A program made the position numbers and the translations under genes. The notes under the pieces were generated by a model. The model was given only the letters and a program-made list of their open reading frames with translations, was not told where the DNA came from and did not search any database. This document shows, in pieces, positions 44,881 through 54,407 of a stretch of DNA of 56,321 nt (within the stretch, counting starts at the first letter, position 1; every line of letters starts with the position of its first letter). Origin of the DNA: Streptosporangiales bacterium (GTDB taxonomy: Bacteria > Actinomycetota > Actinomycetes > Streptosporangiales > Streptosporangiaceae); contig WHSL01000011.1 in assembly GCA_009380095.1 (NCBI GenBank), forward strand, positions 1 to 56,321. Direction: 5' to 3'.

Positions 44881-46260
44881 GTGCGCGGCTCCATGGAACG
44901 GCAACGCGAAGCGCGGCTGAGCCTCGGCGTACGGGCCGCGCGCACCCTGGCGACCACCACCAAGTCGCCCCCGATGACGCGGGAGGTCACCCCGCGCTGG
45001 CTGTTACGGCGGCTGCCCTGGGAGGACGTGGCCGCGGGCACGTACCGGGTGAACCGGCGGCTCAGCCACCCCCTCGGCGACGCGCCGGTCGCCGTCACCA
45101 CCGAGGCGGGCCGCGTCCGGGTCGTACCCCGGGACCTGGGCGGGCTGGCGCTGCTGCGCGGGTTCGACGACGAGGCCGCGCTCACCGCGCTCGCGGACGG
45201 CTTCCGCCAGCGCGAGCTCCGGCCGGGTGAGGCCGTCGTCCCCGCCGGCCGGCTCGTCCTCATCGCGCACGGCAAGGTCGCCAAGCGCCGCGCCGGCCCG
45301 TACGGGGCCGACGCGCTGGTCGACACCCTCGCCGAGGGCACCTGCCTGGGCGGCCGGGCCCTCGCGGGCGCGCCGGACGACGGGGAGTTCGGCTACACGG
45401 CCGTCACCGCGTGCACCGTGCTGGAGCTGCCCGCCGAGGCGATCACGCGGGTCACCGGCGCGCACCCCGCGCTCGCGGACCACGTACGGGCCGTCGCCGC
45501 CGCCCCCGCGCCGCCGGTCAACCGGCGCGGGGAGGCCCGGATCGAGCTGTCCTCCGGGCACGACGGCGAGCCCGCGCTGCCCGGCACGTTCCCCGACTAC
45601 GACCCCGCACCCCCGGAACACCCGCTCAACGTCACGCAGACCCTCCTCCGCGTGCACACCCGGGTCGGCGACCTCTACAACCACCCGATGGACCAGACCG
45701 AACAGCAGCTCCGGCTGACGGTGGAGGCCCTGCGGGAGCGGCAGGAGCACGAGATCGTCAACAACCCGGAGTTCGGCCTGCTGGCCGGCGCCGACCCCCG
45801 GCAGCGCGTGCAGACCCGGACCGGTCCGCCCACCCCCGACGACATGGACGCGCTGCTCGGCCGGCGGCGGAAGTCGCGGCTCTTCCTGGCCCACCCCCGG
45901 GCCATCGCCGCCTTCGGCCGGGAGTGCAACCGCCGAGGCGTCTACCCCGGCACGCTCGAGGTGGACGGCGCGCCGGTGATGTCCTGGCGGAACGTGCCGA
46001 TCTTCCCCTGCGACAAGATCCCGGTGAGCCCGTACGGCACCACCGCGATCCTCTGCATGCGCACCGGCGCCGCCGACGCCGGGGTGATCGGCCTGCACCG
46101 GGAGGAACCTCCCGACGCGTACGGCCCCGGCGTGAACGTCCGCTTCATGGGCGTCTCGGAGCAGGCCATCGCCCGCTACCTGGTGTCCCTGTACTACTCC
46201 GTGGCCGTGCTCGTCCCCGACGCGCTCGGCGTACTGGAGAACGTCGAGGTCGGGAGGTGA
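44881..46260 (+). CDS. second family 2B encapsulin shell protein
   Basis: The product is 459 residues, starting at a GTG directly after the stop of the first shell gene (0-nt spacing; GAGAGGA serves as ribosome site). The shell parts are close to the first protein: [115 protein letters not shown]. The inserted nucleotide-binding-like domain is shorter and more degenerate ([37 protein letters not shown]). Two unlike subunits in one operon suggest a mixed, two-component shell, as described for some Streptomyces. It is not a frameshifted or truncated copy. Confidence 0.88.
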   Translation: MRGSMERQREARLSLGVRAARTLATTTKSPPMTREVTPRWLLRRLPWEDVAAGTYRVNRRLSHPLGDAPVAVTTEAGRVRVVPRDLGGLALLRGFDDEAALTALADGFRQRELRPGEAVVPAGRLVLIAHGKVAKRRAGPYGADALVDTLAEGTCLGGRALAGAPDDGEFGYTAVTACTVLELPAEAITRVTGAHPALADHVRAVAAAPAPPVNRRGEARIELSSGHDGEPALPGTFPDYDPAPPEHPLNVTQTLLRVHTRVGDLYNHPMDQTEQQLRLTVEALRERQEHEIVNNPEFGLLAGADPRQRVQTRTGPPTPDDMDALLGRRRKSRLFLAHPRAIAAFGRECNRRGVYPGTLEVDGAPVMSWRNVPIFPCDKIPVSPYGTTAILCMRTGAADAGVIGLHREEPPDAYGPGVNVRFMGVSEQAIARYLVSLYYSVAVLVPDALGVLENVEVGR

Positions 46261-46267
46261 GGCGGCG

Positions 46268-47317
46268 ATGACCGGGACCGGCCTGCACGGGGACGTCAGG
46301 ACCGCCGAGGAGGTGCTGGCCGCCAGCCGTGCCCGGGTGCAGCCCGCGCTGCGGGACGCCGTGGACACGCTGCCCGCCTCCACCCGGCACGTCGCCGGCT
46401 ACCACTTCGGCTGGTGGGACCGGCACGGCCGCCCGGCCGACGGCTCGGCCGGCAAGGCGATCCGGCCCGCGCTGGTGCTGCTCGCCGCGCGGGCCACCCG
46501 TACCGGGGCGGACGAGGCCGAGCCGGCCGTCGCCGCGGCGGCGGCCGTGGAGCTGGTGCACAACTCCTCGCTGCTGCACGACGACGTGATCGACGACGAT
46601 CGCACCCGGCGGCACCGCCCGACGGCGTGGAGCGTCTTCGGGATCGGCGACGCGATCATGACGGGCGACGCGCTGCTGGTGCTCGCGGCGGAGCTGCTGT
46701 CCGGGTGCGACCCGTCGACCCGGCCGCGGGCACTCCGCACGCTCGGCGACGCGGTGCAGCGCCTGCTGGACGGCCAGTGCGCCGACATGGCGCTGGAGGC
46801 GCGGCCCGACCCCGACCTCGCCGCCTGCACGGACATGGCGCTGGGCAAGACCGGCGCGCTGATGGGCTGCGCGTGCGCGCTGGGCTGCCTCGTCGCCGGC
46901 GGTGAGCCGGAGCAGGCGTGGCGGTTCCGGCGGGCCGGTGAGCGGCTGGGGCTGGCGTTCCAGCATGTGGACGACCTGCTCGGCATCTGGGGTGACCCGG
47001 CGGTGACCGGCAAGCCCGTCCACTCCGACCTGCGGAACCGCAAGAAGTCCCTGCCGGTGGTGTACGCGCTGACCTCGGGCACCGCGGCGGGCCGGGAGCT
47101 CGCCGAGCTGTTCGGGCGGGACGGGCAGCCGGCACCCGGCGAGCTGGCCCGGGCGGCGGAGCTGGTGGAGACCGCGGGCGGGCGTGCCTGGAGCCACGCC
47201 CAGGCCGGCGACCTGCTCACCGCGGCGCGGCGCGAGCTGCGCTCGGCGTCGCCGCTGCCGGCGGCCGAGGCGGAGCTGACCGCCCTGGCCCGGCTGATCG
47301 TCCGCCGCGACCACTGA
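46268..47317 (+). CDS. polyprenyl synthetase family protein, probable geranyl diphosphate synthase of the 2-MIB operon
   Basis: This 349-residue trans-isoprenyl diphosphate synthase has GKAIRPALVLLAARA (near 62-76), NSSLLHDDVIDDDRTRRHRPTAW (first Asp-rich motif), GDAIMTGDALLVLA, and AFQHVDDLLGIWGDPAVTGKP (second Asp-rich motif). Downstream enzymes use a C10 substrate, so GPP is the likely product, but chain length is not certain from sequence. The ATG has GGGAGG upstream. It starts 8 nt after the second shell gene and is in the same transcript. No cargo-loading tag is obvious. Confidence 0.87.
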   Translation: MTGTGLHGDVRTAEEVLAASRARVQPALRDAVDTLPASTRHVAGYHFGWWDRHGRPADGSAGKAIRPALVLLAARATRTGADEAEPAVAAAAAVELVHNSSLLHDDVIDDDRTRRHRPTAWSVFGIGDAIMTGDALLVLAAELLSGCDPSTRPRALRTLGDAVQRLLDGQCADMALEARPDPDLAACTDMALGKTGALMGCACALGCLVAGGEPEQAWRFRRAGERLGLAFQHVDDLLGIWGDPAVTGKPVHSDLRNRKKSLPVVYALTSGTAAGRELAELFGRDGQPAPGELARAAELVETAGGRAWSHAQAGDLLTAARRELRSASPLPAAEAELTALARLIVRRDH

Positions 47318-47336
47318 CCACGGAGGGAGAACACCG

Positions 47337-48677
47337 ATGTCCGGCGAACCGATCGCCATCGTCCCCCCGCCCGGCACCGAGCCGGGCGCCCCGGACGGGA
47401 TGCATCCGGCATCCGGCATCCCGCAGGATGCCGGATCCATCGGACCGGGGGCGGCCGTCCTGGCCGACATGTCCGGCGCGCCGCCCGCCGACCTGCACCG
47501 GCTGCTGGGCGCACGGGACCGCGGGGAGCCGGCCCGCATGGGGGTGTCGTCCGTACGGCGGTTCGCCGGAGGGCTCGGCACCGCCGCGGTCCGCTTCCCC
47601 GGCCCGCCGCCCGGCCTCCCCATCCTGGCGGAGGCCGGCGCGGACCCGGACCCGCCCGCACCGGGCGCCGAGAACGACGCCCCCGCTCCCGCGGACGAGG
47701 ACGACATGCCGGAGCTGTTCTGCCCCGGCCCGATCCGTGACGACCCGGCGCTCGGTGAGGAGGTGAACGACCGCGTCGTCGCCTGGGCGGAGGAGATGGG
47801 CATCTACCCGGGGCGGCTCGGCCACCTGGCCGACTGCGGGTTCGGCCGGCTGATCATGCTCACCCACCCCGCCACCGACGACCCCGACCGGCTGCTCGCG
47901 GCCGCCAAGTGCGTCGTCGCGGAGTGGGCCGCCGACGACTACTACGTCGACGAGGTCGAACTGGGCGCCGACCCGCGGATCGTCGGGTCGCGGCTGGCCA
48001 ACCTGTACGCGGTCGTGGACCCCGCCCAGCTCCCAGAGCGGTACGCACCCCAGCTCGATGCGTACCGGGAGGCGGAGCCGATCGCCACCGCCTTCCGCAG
48101 CGCCATGGAGCACCTCGTCCGCTACGCCTCCACCACCCAGCTCGGCCGGTTCCAGCAGCAGATGGGGATCCTGTTCGTGGCCTGGAACCAGGAGGCGGAC
48201 TGGCACGCCAACGGGCGCACCCCGCCGGTCTGGGAGTACCTGGTGCAGCGCCACCTGAACAGCTACCTGCCGCCGATGGTCCTGATCGACGCGGTCGCCG
48301 GGTACGAGCTGCCGCCCGCCGAGTTCTCGGACCCGCGCGTGCGGCGCGCGTACACGCTCGCCGCGAACGCCGGCGTGCTCCTCAACGACCTGCACTCCGC
48401 CGACTTCGAGTCCGAGACCGACTTCAACCTGCCCCGGGTCATCGCGCTGGAGGACGGCTGCACCCACCGCGAGGCCCTGAAACGCACGGTCGAGATCCAC
48501 AACGAGCTGATGCGCGCGTTCGTCGCGGAAGCGGCCGTGCTCTCCGCCCTCGGTACGCCGACGCTGCGGCGGTTCTTCGCCGACGTGTGGGCCTGGCTCG
48601 GGGGCAGCCGCGAATGGCACGCCACCTCGGGCCGCTACAGGAGCGCGCCCGACCGATCCGAAGGGAACCGTACGTGA
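47337..48677 (+). CDS. 2-methylisoborneol synthase (class I terpene cyclase)
   Basis: This 446-residue enzyme converts 2-methyl-GPP into 2-methylisoborneol. The first ~125 residues are low-complexity Pro/Ala/Gly/Asp sequence with no fold (PPPGTEPGAPDG, PDPPAPGAEND, PADEDDMPEL), as in other 2-MIB synthases, and in family 2B encapsulin systems such a tail is thought to carry the enzyme into the shell. The catalytic domain starts FCPGPIRDDP. Metal sites are DDYYVDE (200-206) and NDLHSADFE (N350, S354, E358), the canonical NSE triad. QLGRFQQQMGILFVAWNQEADWHANG is the usual conserved core. It starts 20 nt after the GPP synthase gene. Its 5' coding DNA contains an 11-bp perfect hairpin. Confidence 0.9.
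   Translation: MSGEPIAIVPPPGTEPGAPDGMHPASGIPQDAGSIGPGAAVLADMSGAPPADLHRLLGARDRGEPARMGVSSVRRFAGGLGTAAVRFPGPPPGLPILAEAGADPDPPAPGAENDAPAPADEDDMPELFCPGPIRDDPALGEEVNDRVVAWAEEMGIYPGRLGHLADCGFGRLIMLTHPATDDPDRLLAAAKCVVAEWAADDYYVDEVELGADPRIVGSRLANLYAVVDPAQLPERYAPQLDAYREAEPIATAFRSAMEHLVRYASTTQLGRFQQQMGILFVAWNQEADWHANGRTPPVWEYLVQRHLNSYLPPMVLIDAVAGYELPPAEFSDPRVRRAYTLAANAGVLLNDLHSADFESETDFNLPRVIALEDGCTHREALKRTVEIHNELMRAFVAEAAVLSALGTPTLRRFFADVWAWLGGSREWHATSGRYRSAPDRSEGNRT
47411..47436. repeat. 11-bp perfect inverted repeat in the 5' coding region of the 2-MIB synthase gene
   Basis: ATCCGGCATCC (47411-47421) and GGATGCCGGAT (47426-47436) pair perfectly around CGCA and are preceded by one more GCATCCG repeat. 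The encoded stretch, about residues 25-34, lies in the disordered N-terminus. Confidence 0.75.
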
Positions 48678-49567
48678 CCACCTCCACGAACCCATCCGTG
48701 CTCCGCACCGACTCTGTCCTTCGAACCGACTCTGTCCTTCGAACCGACTACGAGAGGGCGGTGGCGAACTACTGGAACACCAACCGCCAGGATCCCGTCA
48801 ACCTGCGGCTCGGCGAGCTGGACGGGCTCTACCACCACCACTACGGCATCGGCGACTACGACACGGCCCTGCTCGACCTGCCCGACGAGACGCGCGACGA
48901 GGCGATCATCGCGGAGCTGCACCGGCTGGAGACCGCCCAGGCGGACCTGCTCCTCGACCACCTCGGTGACGTACGGCCCGCGGACCGTCTACTGGACGCG
49001 GGGTCCGGCCGGGGCGGCACCAGCCTGATGGCGCACGCGCGGTTCGGCTGCGAGGTGGACGGGGTGACGATCTCGGAGTATCAGGCCGAGTTCGCCAACG
49101 AGCAGGCCGCCGCCCATGGGGTCGCCGACTCGGTACGCTTTCACCTGCGCAACATGCTGGACAGCGGCTTCGCGACGCACAGCCTGCGCGGCATCTGGAC
49201 CAACGAGACGACCATGTACGTGGACCTGTTCGAGCTGTTCGCCGAGTTCTCCCGGATGCTGGCGTACGGCGGCCGCTACGTCTGCGTCACCGGTTGCTCC
49301 AACGACGTGACCGGTGGCCGGTCCAAGGCGGTGAGCAGGATCGACGAGCACTACACGTGCAACATCCACCCCCGCAGCCGGTACTTCGCGGCGATGGCCG
49401 CCAACGGGCTCGTCCCCATCAACGTCATCGACCTGACGCCGGCCACGATCCCGTACTGGGAGCTGCGCGCCGAGTCCTCGGTGGCGACCGGCATCGAGGA
49501 CCCGTTCCTCACGGCCTACCGGGAGGGCAGCTTCCACTACCTGCTCATCGCCGCCGATCGGGTGTGA
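48674..49567 (+). CDS. geranyl diphosphate 2-C-methyltransferase
   Basis: This 297-residue SAM-dependent methyltransferase makes 2-methyl-GPP, the substrate of the 2-MIB synthase. SAM motif I is [17 protein letters not shown] (about 100-115), followed by [53 protein letters not shown] matches known GPP methyltransferases. The N-terminus carries SVLRTD three times where the family normally has about one. The GTG start overlaps the stop of the 2-MIB synthase gene (GTGA), so translation is coupled. It forms part of the complete IPP-to-2-MIB route in this operon. Confidence 0.9.
   Translation: MTTSTNPSVLRTDSVLRTDSVLRTDYERAVANYWNTNRQDPVNLRLGELDGLYHHHYGIGDYDTALLDLPDETRDEAIIAELHRLETAQADLLLDHLGDVRPADRLLDAGSGRGGTSLMAHARFGCEVDGVTISEYQAEFANEQAAAHGVADSVRFHLRNMLDSGFATHSLRGIWTNETTMYVDLFELFAEFSRMLAYGGRYVCVTGCSNDVTGGRSKAVSRIDEHYTCNIHPRSRYFAAMAANGLVPINVIDLTPATIPYWELRAESSVATGIEDPFLTAYREGSFHYLLIAADRV
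48695..48748 (+). repeat. 18-nt tandem repeat encoding SVLRTD three times
   Basis: Units 2 and 3 (48713-48730, 48731-48748) are identical over all 18 nt, whereas unit 1 (48695-48712) differs at several third positions but encodes the same hexapeptide. Units 2 and 3 are therefore a recent duplication that kept frame. Confidence 0.85.
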
Positions 49568-50157
49568 GCATGGAGGAGGTCGTACTCGTCGACGACGACG
49601 GCAACCGGGTCGGCACCGCGGACAAGGCCACCGTGCATCACCGGGACACCCCGCTGCACCTGGCGTTCTCGGCGTACGTGTTCGATCGGCGGGGGGAGCT
49701 GCTGCTCACCCGGCGTGCCACGGCCAAGAGGACCTGGCCGGGCACCTGGACGAACAGCTGCTGCGGGCATCCGCTGCCCGGGGAGCCGCTGCCGGACGCG
49801 GTGGCCCGCCGGCTGAAGGACGAGCTCGGGCTGACGGCGACCGCGATCGACCTCGTGCTCCCCCGCTTCCGGTACCGCGCGGCGATGCCGAACGGGATCG
49901 TGGAGAACGAGCTGTGCCCGGTCTACCGGGTCACCGCCGACGGCGTGCCGGCCCTGGAGCCCGCGGAGGTCGCCGACGCCGCGTGGGTGTCCTGGGAGAC
50001 GCTGGTCACCGCCGTCCGGGACGGCGGCCTGGTGATCTCCCCCTGGTGCCGGGAGCAGGTCGCGGAGCTGCGCGATCTGGCGGACGACCCGCGCGACTGG
50101 CGGGCCGCCGGCCCCGCGGAGCTGCCCGCGGCGGCGCGGGCTACTCCTGGCCGGTGA
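49564..50157 (+). CDS. idi: isopentenyl-diphosphate delta-isomerase (type 1, Nudix)
   Basis: This ~197-residue Nudix-fold isomerase interconverts IPP and DMAPP. It shows [20 protein letters not shown], the catalytic Cys in WTNSCCGHP (near 67), and the metal/catalytic Glu in [12 protein letters not shown] (near 116). It starts at a GTG that overlaps the stop of the methyltransferase gene (GTGA), or at an ATG 6 nt later (49570). It gives the operon its own DMAPP supply for the GPP synthase, which many 2-MIB operons lack. Its last 17 nt overlap the end of the converging AAA+ gene. Confidence 0.87.
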   Translation: MSMEEVVLVDDDGNRVGTADKATVHHRDTPLHLAFSAYVFDRRGELLLTRRATAKRTWPGTWTNSCCGHPLPGEPLPDAVARRLKDELGLTATAIDLVLPRFRYRAAMPNGIVENELCPVYRVTADGVPALEPAEVADAAWVSWETLVTAVRDGGLVISPWCREQVAELRDLADDPRDWRAAGPAELPAAARATPGR

Positions 50158-52507
50158 TCTCGGCATAGGCGGCGCGCAGGTCGCCGCTGGTCACGGTGGT
50201 GAGGTCGGCGGGAGTGGCCTCACCACCGTGGCCCTCGATGGCCTCGGCGACCCGCAGATCCCGGTACGAGCAGGCCTTCTCGAACAGCGAGCGGGCGAAC
50301 CTGCCGTTGCCCAGCTCGTCGATCCACTCCTCGGCGCAGACGTAGCCGAAGATCTGGTCCAGGTCGTCCAGCGCGTCGGGCTCGAACGTGTCCCCCGAGG
50401 CATCCGCGATCAGCACCGCGATCCGCTTCAGCTCCTCCGGCGAGTAGCTGGGGAAGCTCACCTTCACGTTGAACCGGGAGGACAGGCCGGGGTTGCTGGC
50501 CAGGAAGCGGTCCATGTCGGCGGAGTAGCCGGCGAGCACCACGACGAGCCTCTCGCGGTCGTCCTCCGCCCGCTTCAGCAGCGTCTGGATGGCCTCGGCG
50601 CCGAACGCGTCGCCGCCGGTGTAGCCCGGGTTGGTCAGCGCGTACGCCTCGTCCACGAACAGCACCCCGCCGAGCGCGGAGTCGATCAGCTTGTTGGTCT
50701 TCATCGCGGTCGAGCCGAGGTGCTCCCCGACCAGGTCGGCGCGCTGCGCCTCGACCACGTACGGCCGGGCGAGCAGGCCCAGCGCGGCGAAGATCCGGCC
50801 GAGCACCCGGGCCACCGTGGTCTTGCCGGTGCCGGGCGGGCCGGTGAACACGAAGTGCCGCATCGGCGGCTGGGTGCGCAGCCCCTGCGCCTGCCGCAGC
50901 TTCGCCACCCGCAGCTGTGCGGCGATGGATCTGACCTGGCGCTTCACCGGCTCCAGCCCGACCAGCCGGTCCAGCTCCGCGAGCGCGTCCTCCACCGTCG
51001 GGGTGTCGGCGTAGCCGCGGAACCGGGAGGTGAGCTGCTCGTACGCGGACTCCACGTCGGCCGCGCGGACGGTCACCAGCTCCTCCGGCGAGGGCTCCAG
51101 GCCGTTGCCCACCACCCGCAGGTCGCGGGCTTCGGCCGCACGCTCCACCAGCGACCTGACGAACCGCCCGTTGCCCAGGTCGTCCACGATGCCGCGGCGC
51201 GCCACGTCCTCGAAGCGGCGCCACAGCGCGGGGCGCGCGTCCGGGTCGAGCTGGTCGCCGCGCTCGTCCAGGTGGTACTCGGCGATCCGCAGCAGCTCGC
51301 CGGCCGAGTAGCTGGGGAACTTCACCCGGGTGGAGAACCGCGAGGCCAGGCCGGGGTTGGAGCCGAGGAAGGCGTCCGTCTGCGCCTCGTACCCGGCGAG
51401 GATCACCACGAGGTCCTCCCGGTCGTCCTCGGCGCGCTTCAGCAGCGTCTGCACCGCCTCGTTGCCGAACCGGTCCGGCTGGCCGTCGCCCGAGTTGTCC
51501 AGCGCGTACGCCTCGTCGACGAACAGCACGCCGCCGAGCGCGCGGTCCACCACCTCGTTGGTCTTGATCGCCGTCGCGCCGAGATACTCCCCCACCAGGT
51601 CGGAGCGCTGCACCTCGACGAGGTACGGCGTGGGCAGCAGGCCGAACGCGTAGAAGATGTCGGCCAGCACCCGGGCCACCGAGGTCTTGCCGGTGCCGGG
51701 CGGCCCGACGAACACCAGGTGCCGCAGCGGCTTCTCCGTCGCGTACCCCGCCTCCGCGCGCAGCCGCGCGGCCTGGATGGACGCGGCCAGCGACCGCACC
51801 TGCTCCTTGACCGGCTCCAGCCCGATCATGTTCTCCAGCCGGGCGAGCGCCTCGTCCACGGAGACCGGCGGCGGGGGCTCCTCGTACCGCTGCCGCTCCC
51901 CCTGCCGCGCCGCGCCGTCGTACCCGCGCGCCTGCTCGCGGCCCTGGCCCCAGTCGTCGGCGGCCTCGCTGAGCAGCCGCCGGGACAGTACGGCCCGCCA
52001 GATCAGCACGCTCGCCGCCGCGACCCAGATCGGCGCGGCGCCGAGCCCGGGCGACACGGCCAGCGCGGCGATGCCGACGAGCCCGGCCACGGCGAGGGTG
52101 AGCAGCGCCGTGCGCCACGGCGCGAACGCGTAGATGCGGTGCGCCACCAGGGCCACCGGCACCGGGGTGAGGATCGCCCCGAACAGCCACGGCGACCCCG
52201 CCGGCAGGAAGCGCTCCAGCAACGGCAGCATGATCAGCAGCCAGCCGATGCTCACCGCGGTGGTCGCCACGCCGCTCGGGCTGCGCATGGTGAACGCGAG
52301 CAGCGCGAGCACCGCCACCACGATGGCGAGCACCAGCGGCACCGAGGCCTCCAGGGTGATCGCGACGACCACCGCGGTCACCACGACGCCCAGCCCGATC
52401 AGGATCCGCCCGGCGGGCGGGATGCGGAAATAGGCCGTACGGACGCGCGCCAGCAGCTCCGCCACCCCCGGGCGCCCCGCGGGCTGGGATCTGTCGGACT
52501 GCCGCAT
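50141..52507 (-). CDS. membrane-anchored double AAA+ ATPase (CbbX/EccA-like)
   Basis: This 788-residue protein starts from ATG 52507 (GAGGGGG upstream). The first ~190 residues hold about five or six hydrophobic segments ([33 protein letters not shown] and on), so it sits in the membrane. Two CbbX/SpoVK-type AAA+ modules follow: first [21 protein letters not shown] with [18 protein letters not shown], then [21 protein letters not shown] with [20 protein letters not shown], each with a sensor-1 (LAGY) and an arginine-finger-like region. CbbX relatives remodel protein complexes; type VII secretion EccA is related. The partner is unknown. Its stop overlaps that of idi by 17 nt. Confidence 0.85.
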   Translation of the reverse strand: MRQSDRSQPAGRPGVAELLARVRTAYFRIPPAGRILIGLGVVVTAVVVAITLEASVPLVLAIVVAVLALLAFTMRSPSGVATTAVSIGWLLIMLPLLERFLPAGSPWLFGAILTPVPVALVAHRIYAFAPWRTALLTLAVAGLVGIAALAVSPGLGAAPIWVAAASVLIWRAVLSRRLLSEAADDWGQGREQARGYDGAARQGERQRYEEPPPPVSVDEALARLENMIGLEPVKEQVRSLAASIQAARLRAEAGYATEKPLRHLVFVGPPGTGKTSVARVLADIFYAFGLLPTPYLVEVQRSDLVGEYLGATAIKTNEVVDRALGGVLFVDEAYALDNSGDGQPDRFGNEAVQTLLKRAEDDREDLVVILAGYEAQTDAFLGSNPGLASRFSTRVKFPSYSAGELLRIAEYHLDERGDQLDPDARPALWRRFEDVARRGIVDDLGNGRFVRSLVERAAEARDLRVVGNGLEPSPEELVTVRAADVESAYEQLTSRFRGYADTPTVEDALAELDRLVGLEPVKRQVRSIAAQLRVAKLRQAQGLRTQPPMRHFVFTGPPGTGKTTVARVLGRIFAALGLLARPYVVEAQRADLVGEHLGSTAMKTNKLIDSALGGVLFVDEAYALTNPGYTGGDAFGAEAIQTLLKRAEDDRERLVVVLAGYSADMDRFLASNPGLSSRFNVKVSFPSYSPEELKRIAVLIADASGDTFEPDALDDLDQIFGYVCAEEWIDELGNGRFARSLFEKACSYRDLRVAEAIEGHGGEATPADLTTVTSGDLRAAYAEITGQE

Positions 52508-52571
52508 GTCGCCCCCTCGCACGGATCCGAGTATGGCGTACCAGCCACCCTCGGGGGCAGAACCGAATCGG

Positions 52572-53282
52572 TCAGAGGAGACTCAGTTGGCCCTCCCCGG
52601 CGAGCGGGTCGCGATGCTTCTTGAGGTGCCGCCACGCGGGCAGGTCGTCAAGGTAGGACCAGGAGAGCCGGTGGTGCGGGGTGGGCCCGTGCGCGGCGAG
52701 CGCCGCCTGGTGCGCGGGCGAGGGATAGCCGGCGTTAACGGCGAAGTCGTACCCGGGGAAGGCCGGGTCGAGCTCGGCCATCAGCGCGTCCCGCCGTACC
52801 TTGGCCAGCACCGAGGCGGCGGCCACGGACACGCAGGTGAGGTCCGCCTTGACCTGGCAGCGCACCGCCCAGGGCGCGCCGAGATAGTCGTGCGCGCCGT
52901 CCAGGATGACCGCGTCCGGCCGCACCGGCAGCGCCTCCAGCGCCCGGCAGGCGGCCCGGCGCAGCGCCTCGGTCATGCCCAGCTCGTCGATCTCCTCCGG
53001 CGAGGCGGCACCGATGGCGTGCCCGGTCACCCAGCCGGCGAGCTCGGCCTCCAGCGCGTCCCTCCGCTTGGCGGTGAGCAGCTTGGAGTCGGTCAGCCCG
53101 GCCGGCGGCGGGCCGCCGCCGGTGACCGCCGCGCACACCATCACCGGGCCGGCCCAGGCGCCCCGGCCCACCTCGTCGACCCCGGCGACCACGGCCGCCC
53201 CCGCCGCGGTCAGCCGCTCCTCGATCGCGTACGTCGGGACCGGCCGCGCCGGCCGGTCCTCGTCACCGTTCTGCCCCGTCAC
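52572..53282 (-). CDS. rnhB: ribonuclease HII
   Basis: This 236-residue RNase HII removes ribonucleotides from DNA and RNA from RNA-DNA hybrids. The catalytic motifs are present: [15 protein letters not shown] with DEG-like Asp/Glu, [17 protein letters not shown], and [21 protein letters not shown]. The C-terminus ends [18 protein letters not shown]. The start is taken as the GTG at 53282 because the extension to 53324 is proline-rich and lacks a ribosome site. It is divergent from the esterase gene. Confidence 0.92.
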   Translation of the reverse strand: MTGQNGDEDRPARPVPTYAIEERLTAAGAAVVAGVDEVGRGAWAGPVMVCAAVTGGGPPPAGLTDSKLLTAKRRDALEAELAGWVTGHAIGAASPEEIDELGMTEALRRAACRALEALPVRPDAVILDGAHDYLGAPWAVRCQVKADLTCVSVAAASVLAKVRRDALMAELDPAFPGYDFAVNAGYPSPAHQAALAAHGPTPHHRLSWSYLDDLPAWRHLKKHRDPLAGEGQLSLL

Positions 53283-53356
53283 CCGGCCGAGGGTAGTGGG
53301 CGGCGGGCGAGGGGAAGGCTCCAACTCGCCTCCCGCCCGCAGGAAAGGAGCCCCTC

Positions 53357-54385
53357 ATGCTGCCCTGGTCCGCCGAACTCGCCGGCCGCATCGACGAGCA
53401 CGTCATCGACAGCGCGCTGCTGCGCGGGAACCCTCTCGGAGACCCGCACGAGCGGCCGCTCTGGGTGTACGTGCCCCCCGGCTACGACGACGAGCCGGAC
53501 CGCCGCTACCCGGTGGTGTACGTGATCCAGGGCTACACCGGGCACGTCGCGATGTGGCGGAACCGTACGGCCTTCCGGCGCCCGTTCCCCGAGCTGGCGG
53601 ACCGGGTGTTCGCCGATGGCGAGGCGCCGCCCGCGATCGTGGTCTACGTGGACGCCTGGACCGCGTACGGCGGCAGCCAGTTCGTCGACTCCCCCGGCAC
53701 CGGCCCCTACCACTCCTACCTCTGCGCGGAGGTGGTGCCGTTCGTGGACGGGCGGTACCGGACGCGCGCCGACCGGGAGCACCGGGCGATCAGCGGCAAG
53801 TCCAGCGGCGGGTTCGGCGCGATGGTCACGCCGATGCTCCGGCCCGACCTGTTCGGCGCGTTCGCCACGCACGCCGGCGACGCCCTCTATGAGCACTCCT
53901 ACGTGCCGGACTTCGCGAAGTGCGTGCGGCACCTGCGGAAGTACGACGGCGACATCGTGCGCTGGTGGAAGGAGTTCCGGTCCCGTACCGCCTTCACCAA
54001 GGAGGAGGACATGGACCTGCTGATGATCTACGGCGTGGCCGCCTGCTTCTCCGCGCGCGAGGACGGCACCCCGGAGCTGCCGTTCCATCCCCGCACCGGA
54101 GAGCTGCTGCCCGGGCCGTGGGGCCGCTGGCTGGCCTGGGATCCGGTGCGGATGGTGCCGGAGTACGCCGAGGAGCTGCGCTCCATGCGGGCGATCTGGA
54201 TCGACGCGGGGAACAAGGACGAGTGGCGGCTCGACCTGGGCGCCGAGGCGTTCCGGCGCGCCCTGGGCGCGGCCGGGGTGCCGGACGACCGGGTGTACTT
54301 CGAGATCTTCGAGGCCACCCACATGGCCATCGAGTACCGGTACCCGCTGGCGCTGGCCTGGCTGGTACGCCGCATGTCCGAGTGA
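53357..54385 (+). CDS. alpha/beta-hydrolase-fold esterase (esterase D type)
   Basis: This 342-residue putative esterase starts at an ATG 6 nt after [38 protein letters not shown] is the conserved start, [14 protein letters not shown] holds the nucleophile Ser (GxSxGG, about 141), and a late His in [14 protein letters not shown] completes the triad. No signal peptide is seen. The esterase D/enterochelin esterase family cleaves varied esters; the substrate is unknown. It is followed closely (22 nt) by maf. Confidence 0.85.
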   Translation: MLPWSAELAGRIDEHVIDSALLRGNPLGDPHERPLWVYVPPGYDDEPDRRYPVVYVIQGYTGHVAMWRNRTAFRRPFPELADRVFADGEAPPAIVVYVDAWTAYGGSQFVDSPGTGPYHSYLCAEVVPFVDGRYRTRADREHRAISGKSSGGFGAMVTPMLRPDLFGAFATHAGDALYEHSYVPDFAKCVRHLRKYDGDIVRWWKEFRSRTAFTKEEDMDLLMIYGVAACFSAREDGTPELPFHPRTGELLPGPWGRWLAWDPVRMVPEYAEELRSMRAIWIDAGNKDEWRLDLGAEAFRRALGAAGVPDDRVYFEIFEATHMAIEYRYPLALAWLVRRMSE

Positions 54386-54407
54386 TCTCCGGCTACGCTC
54401 ACGGGCC

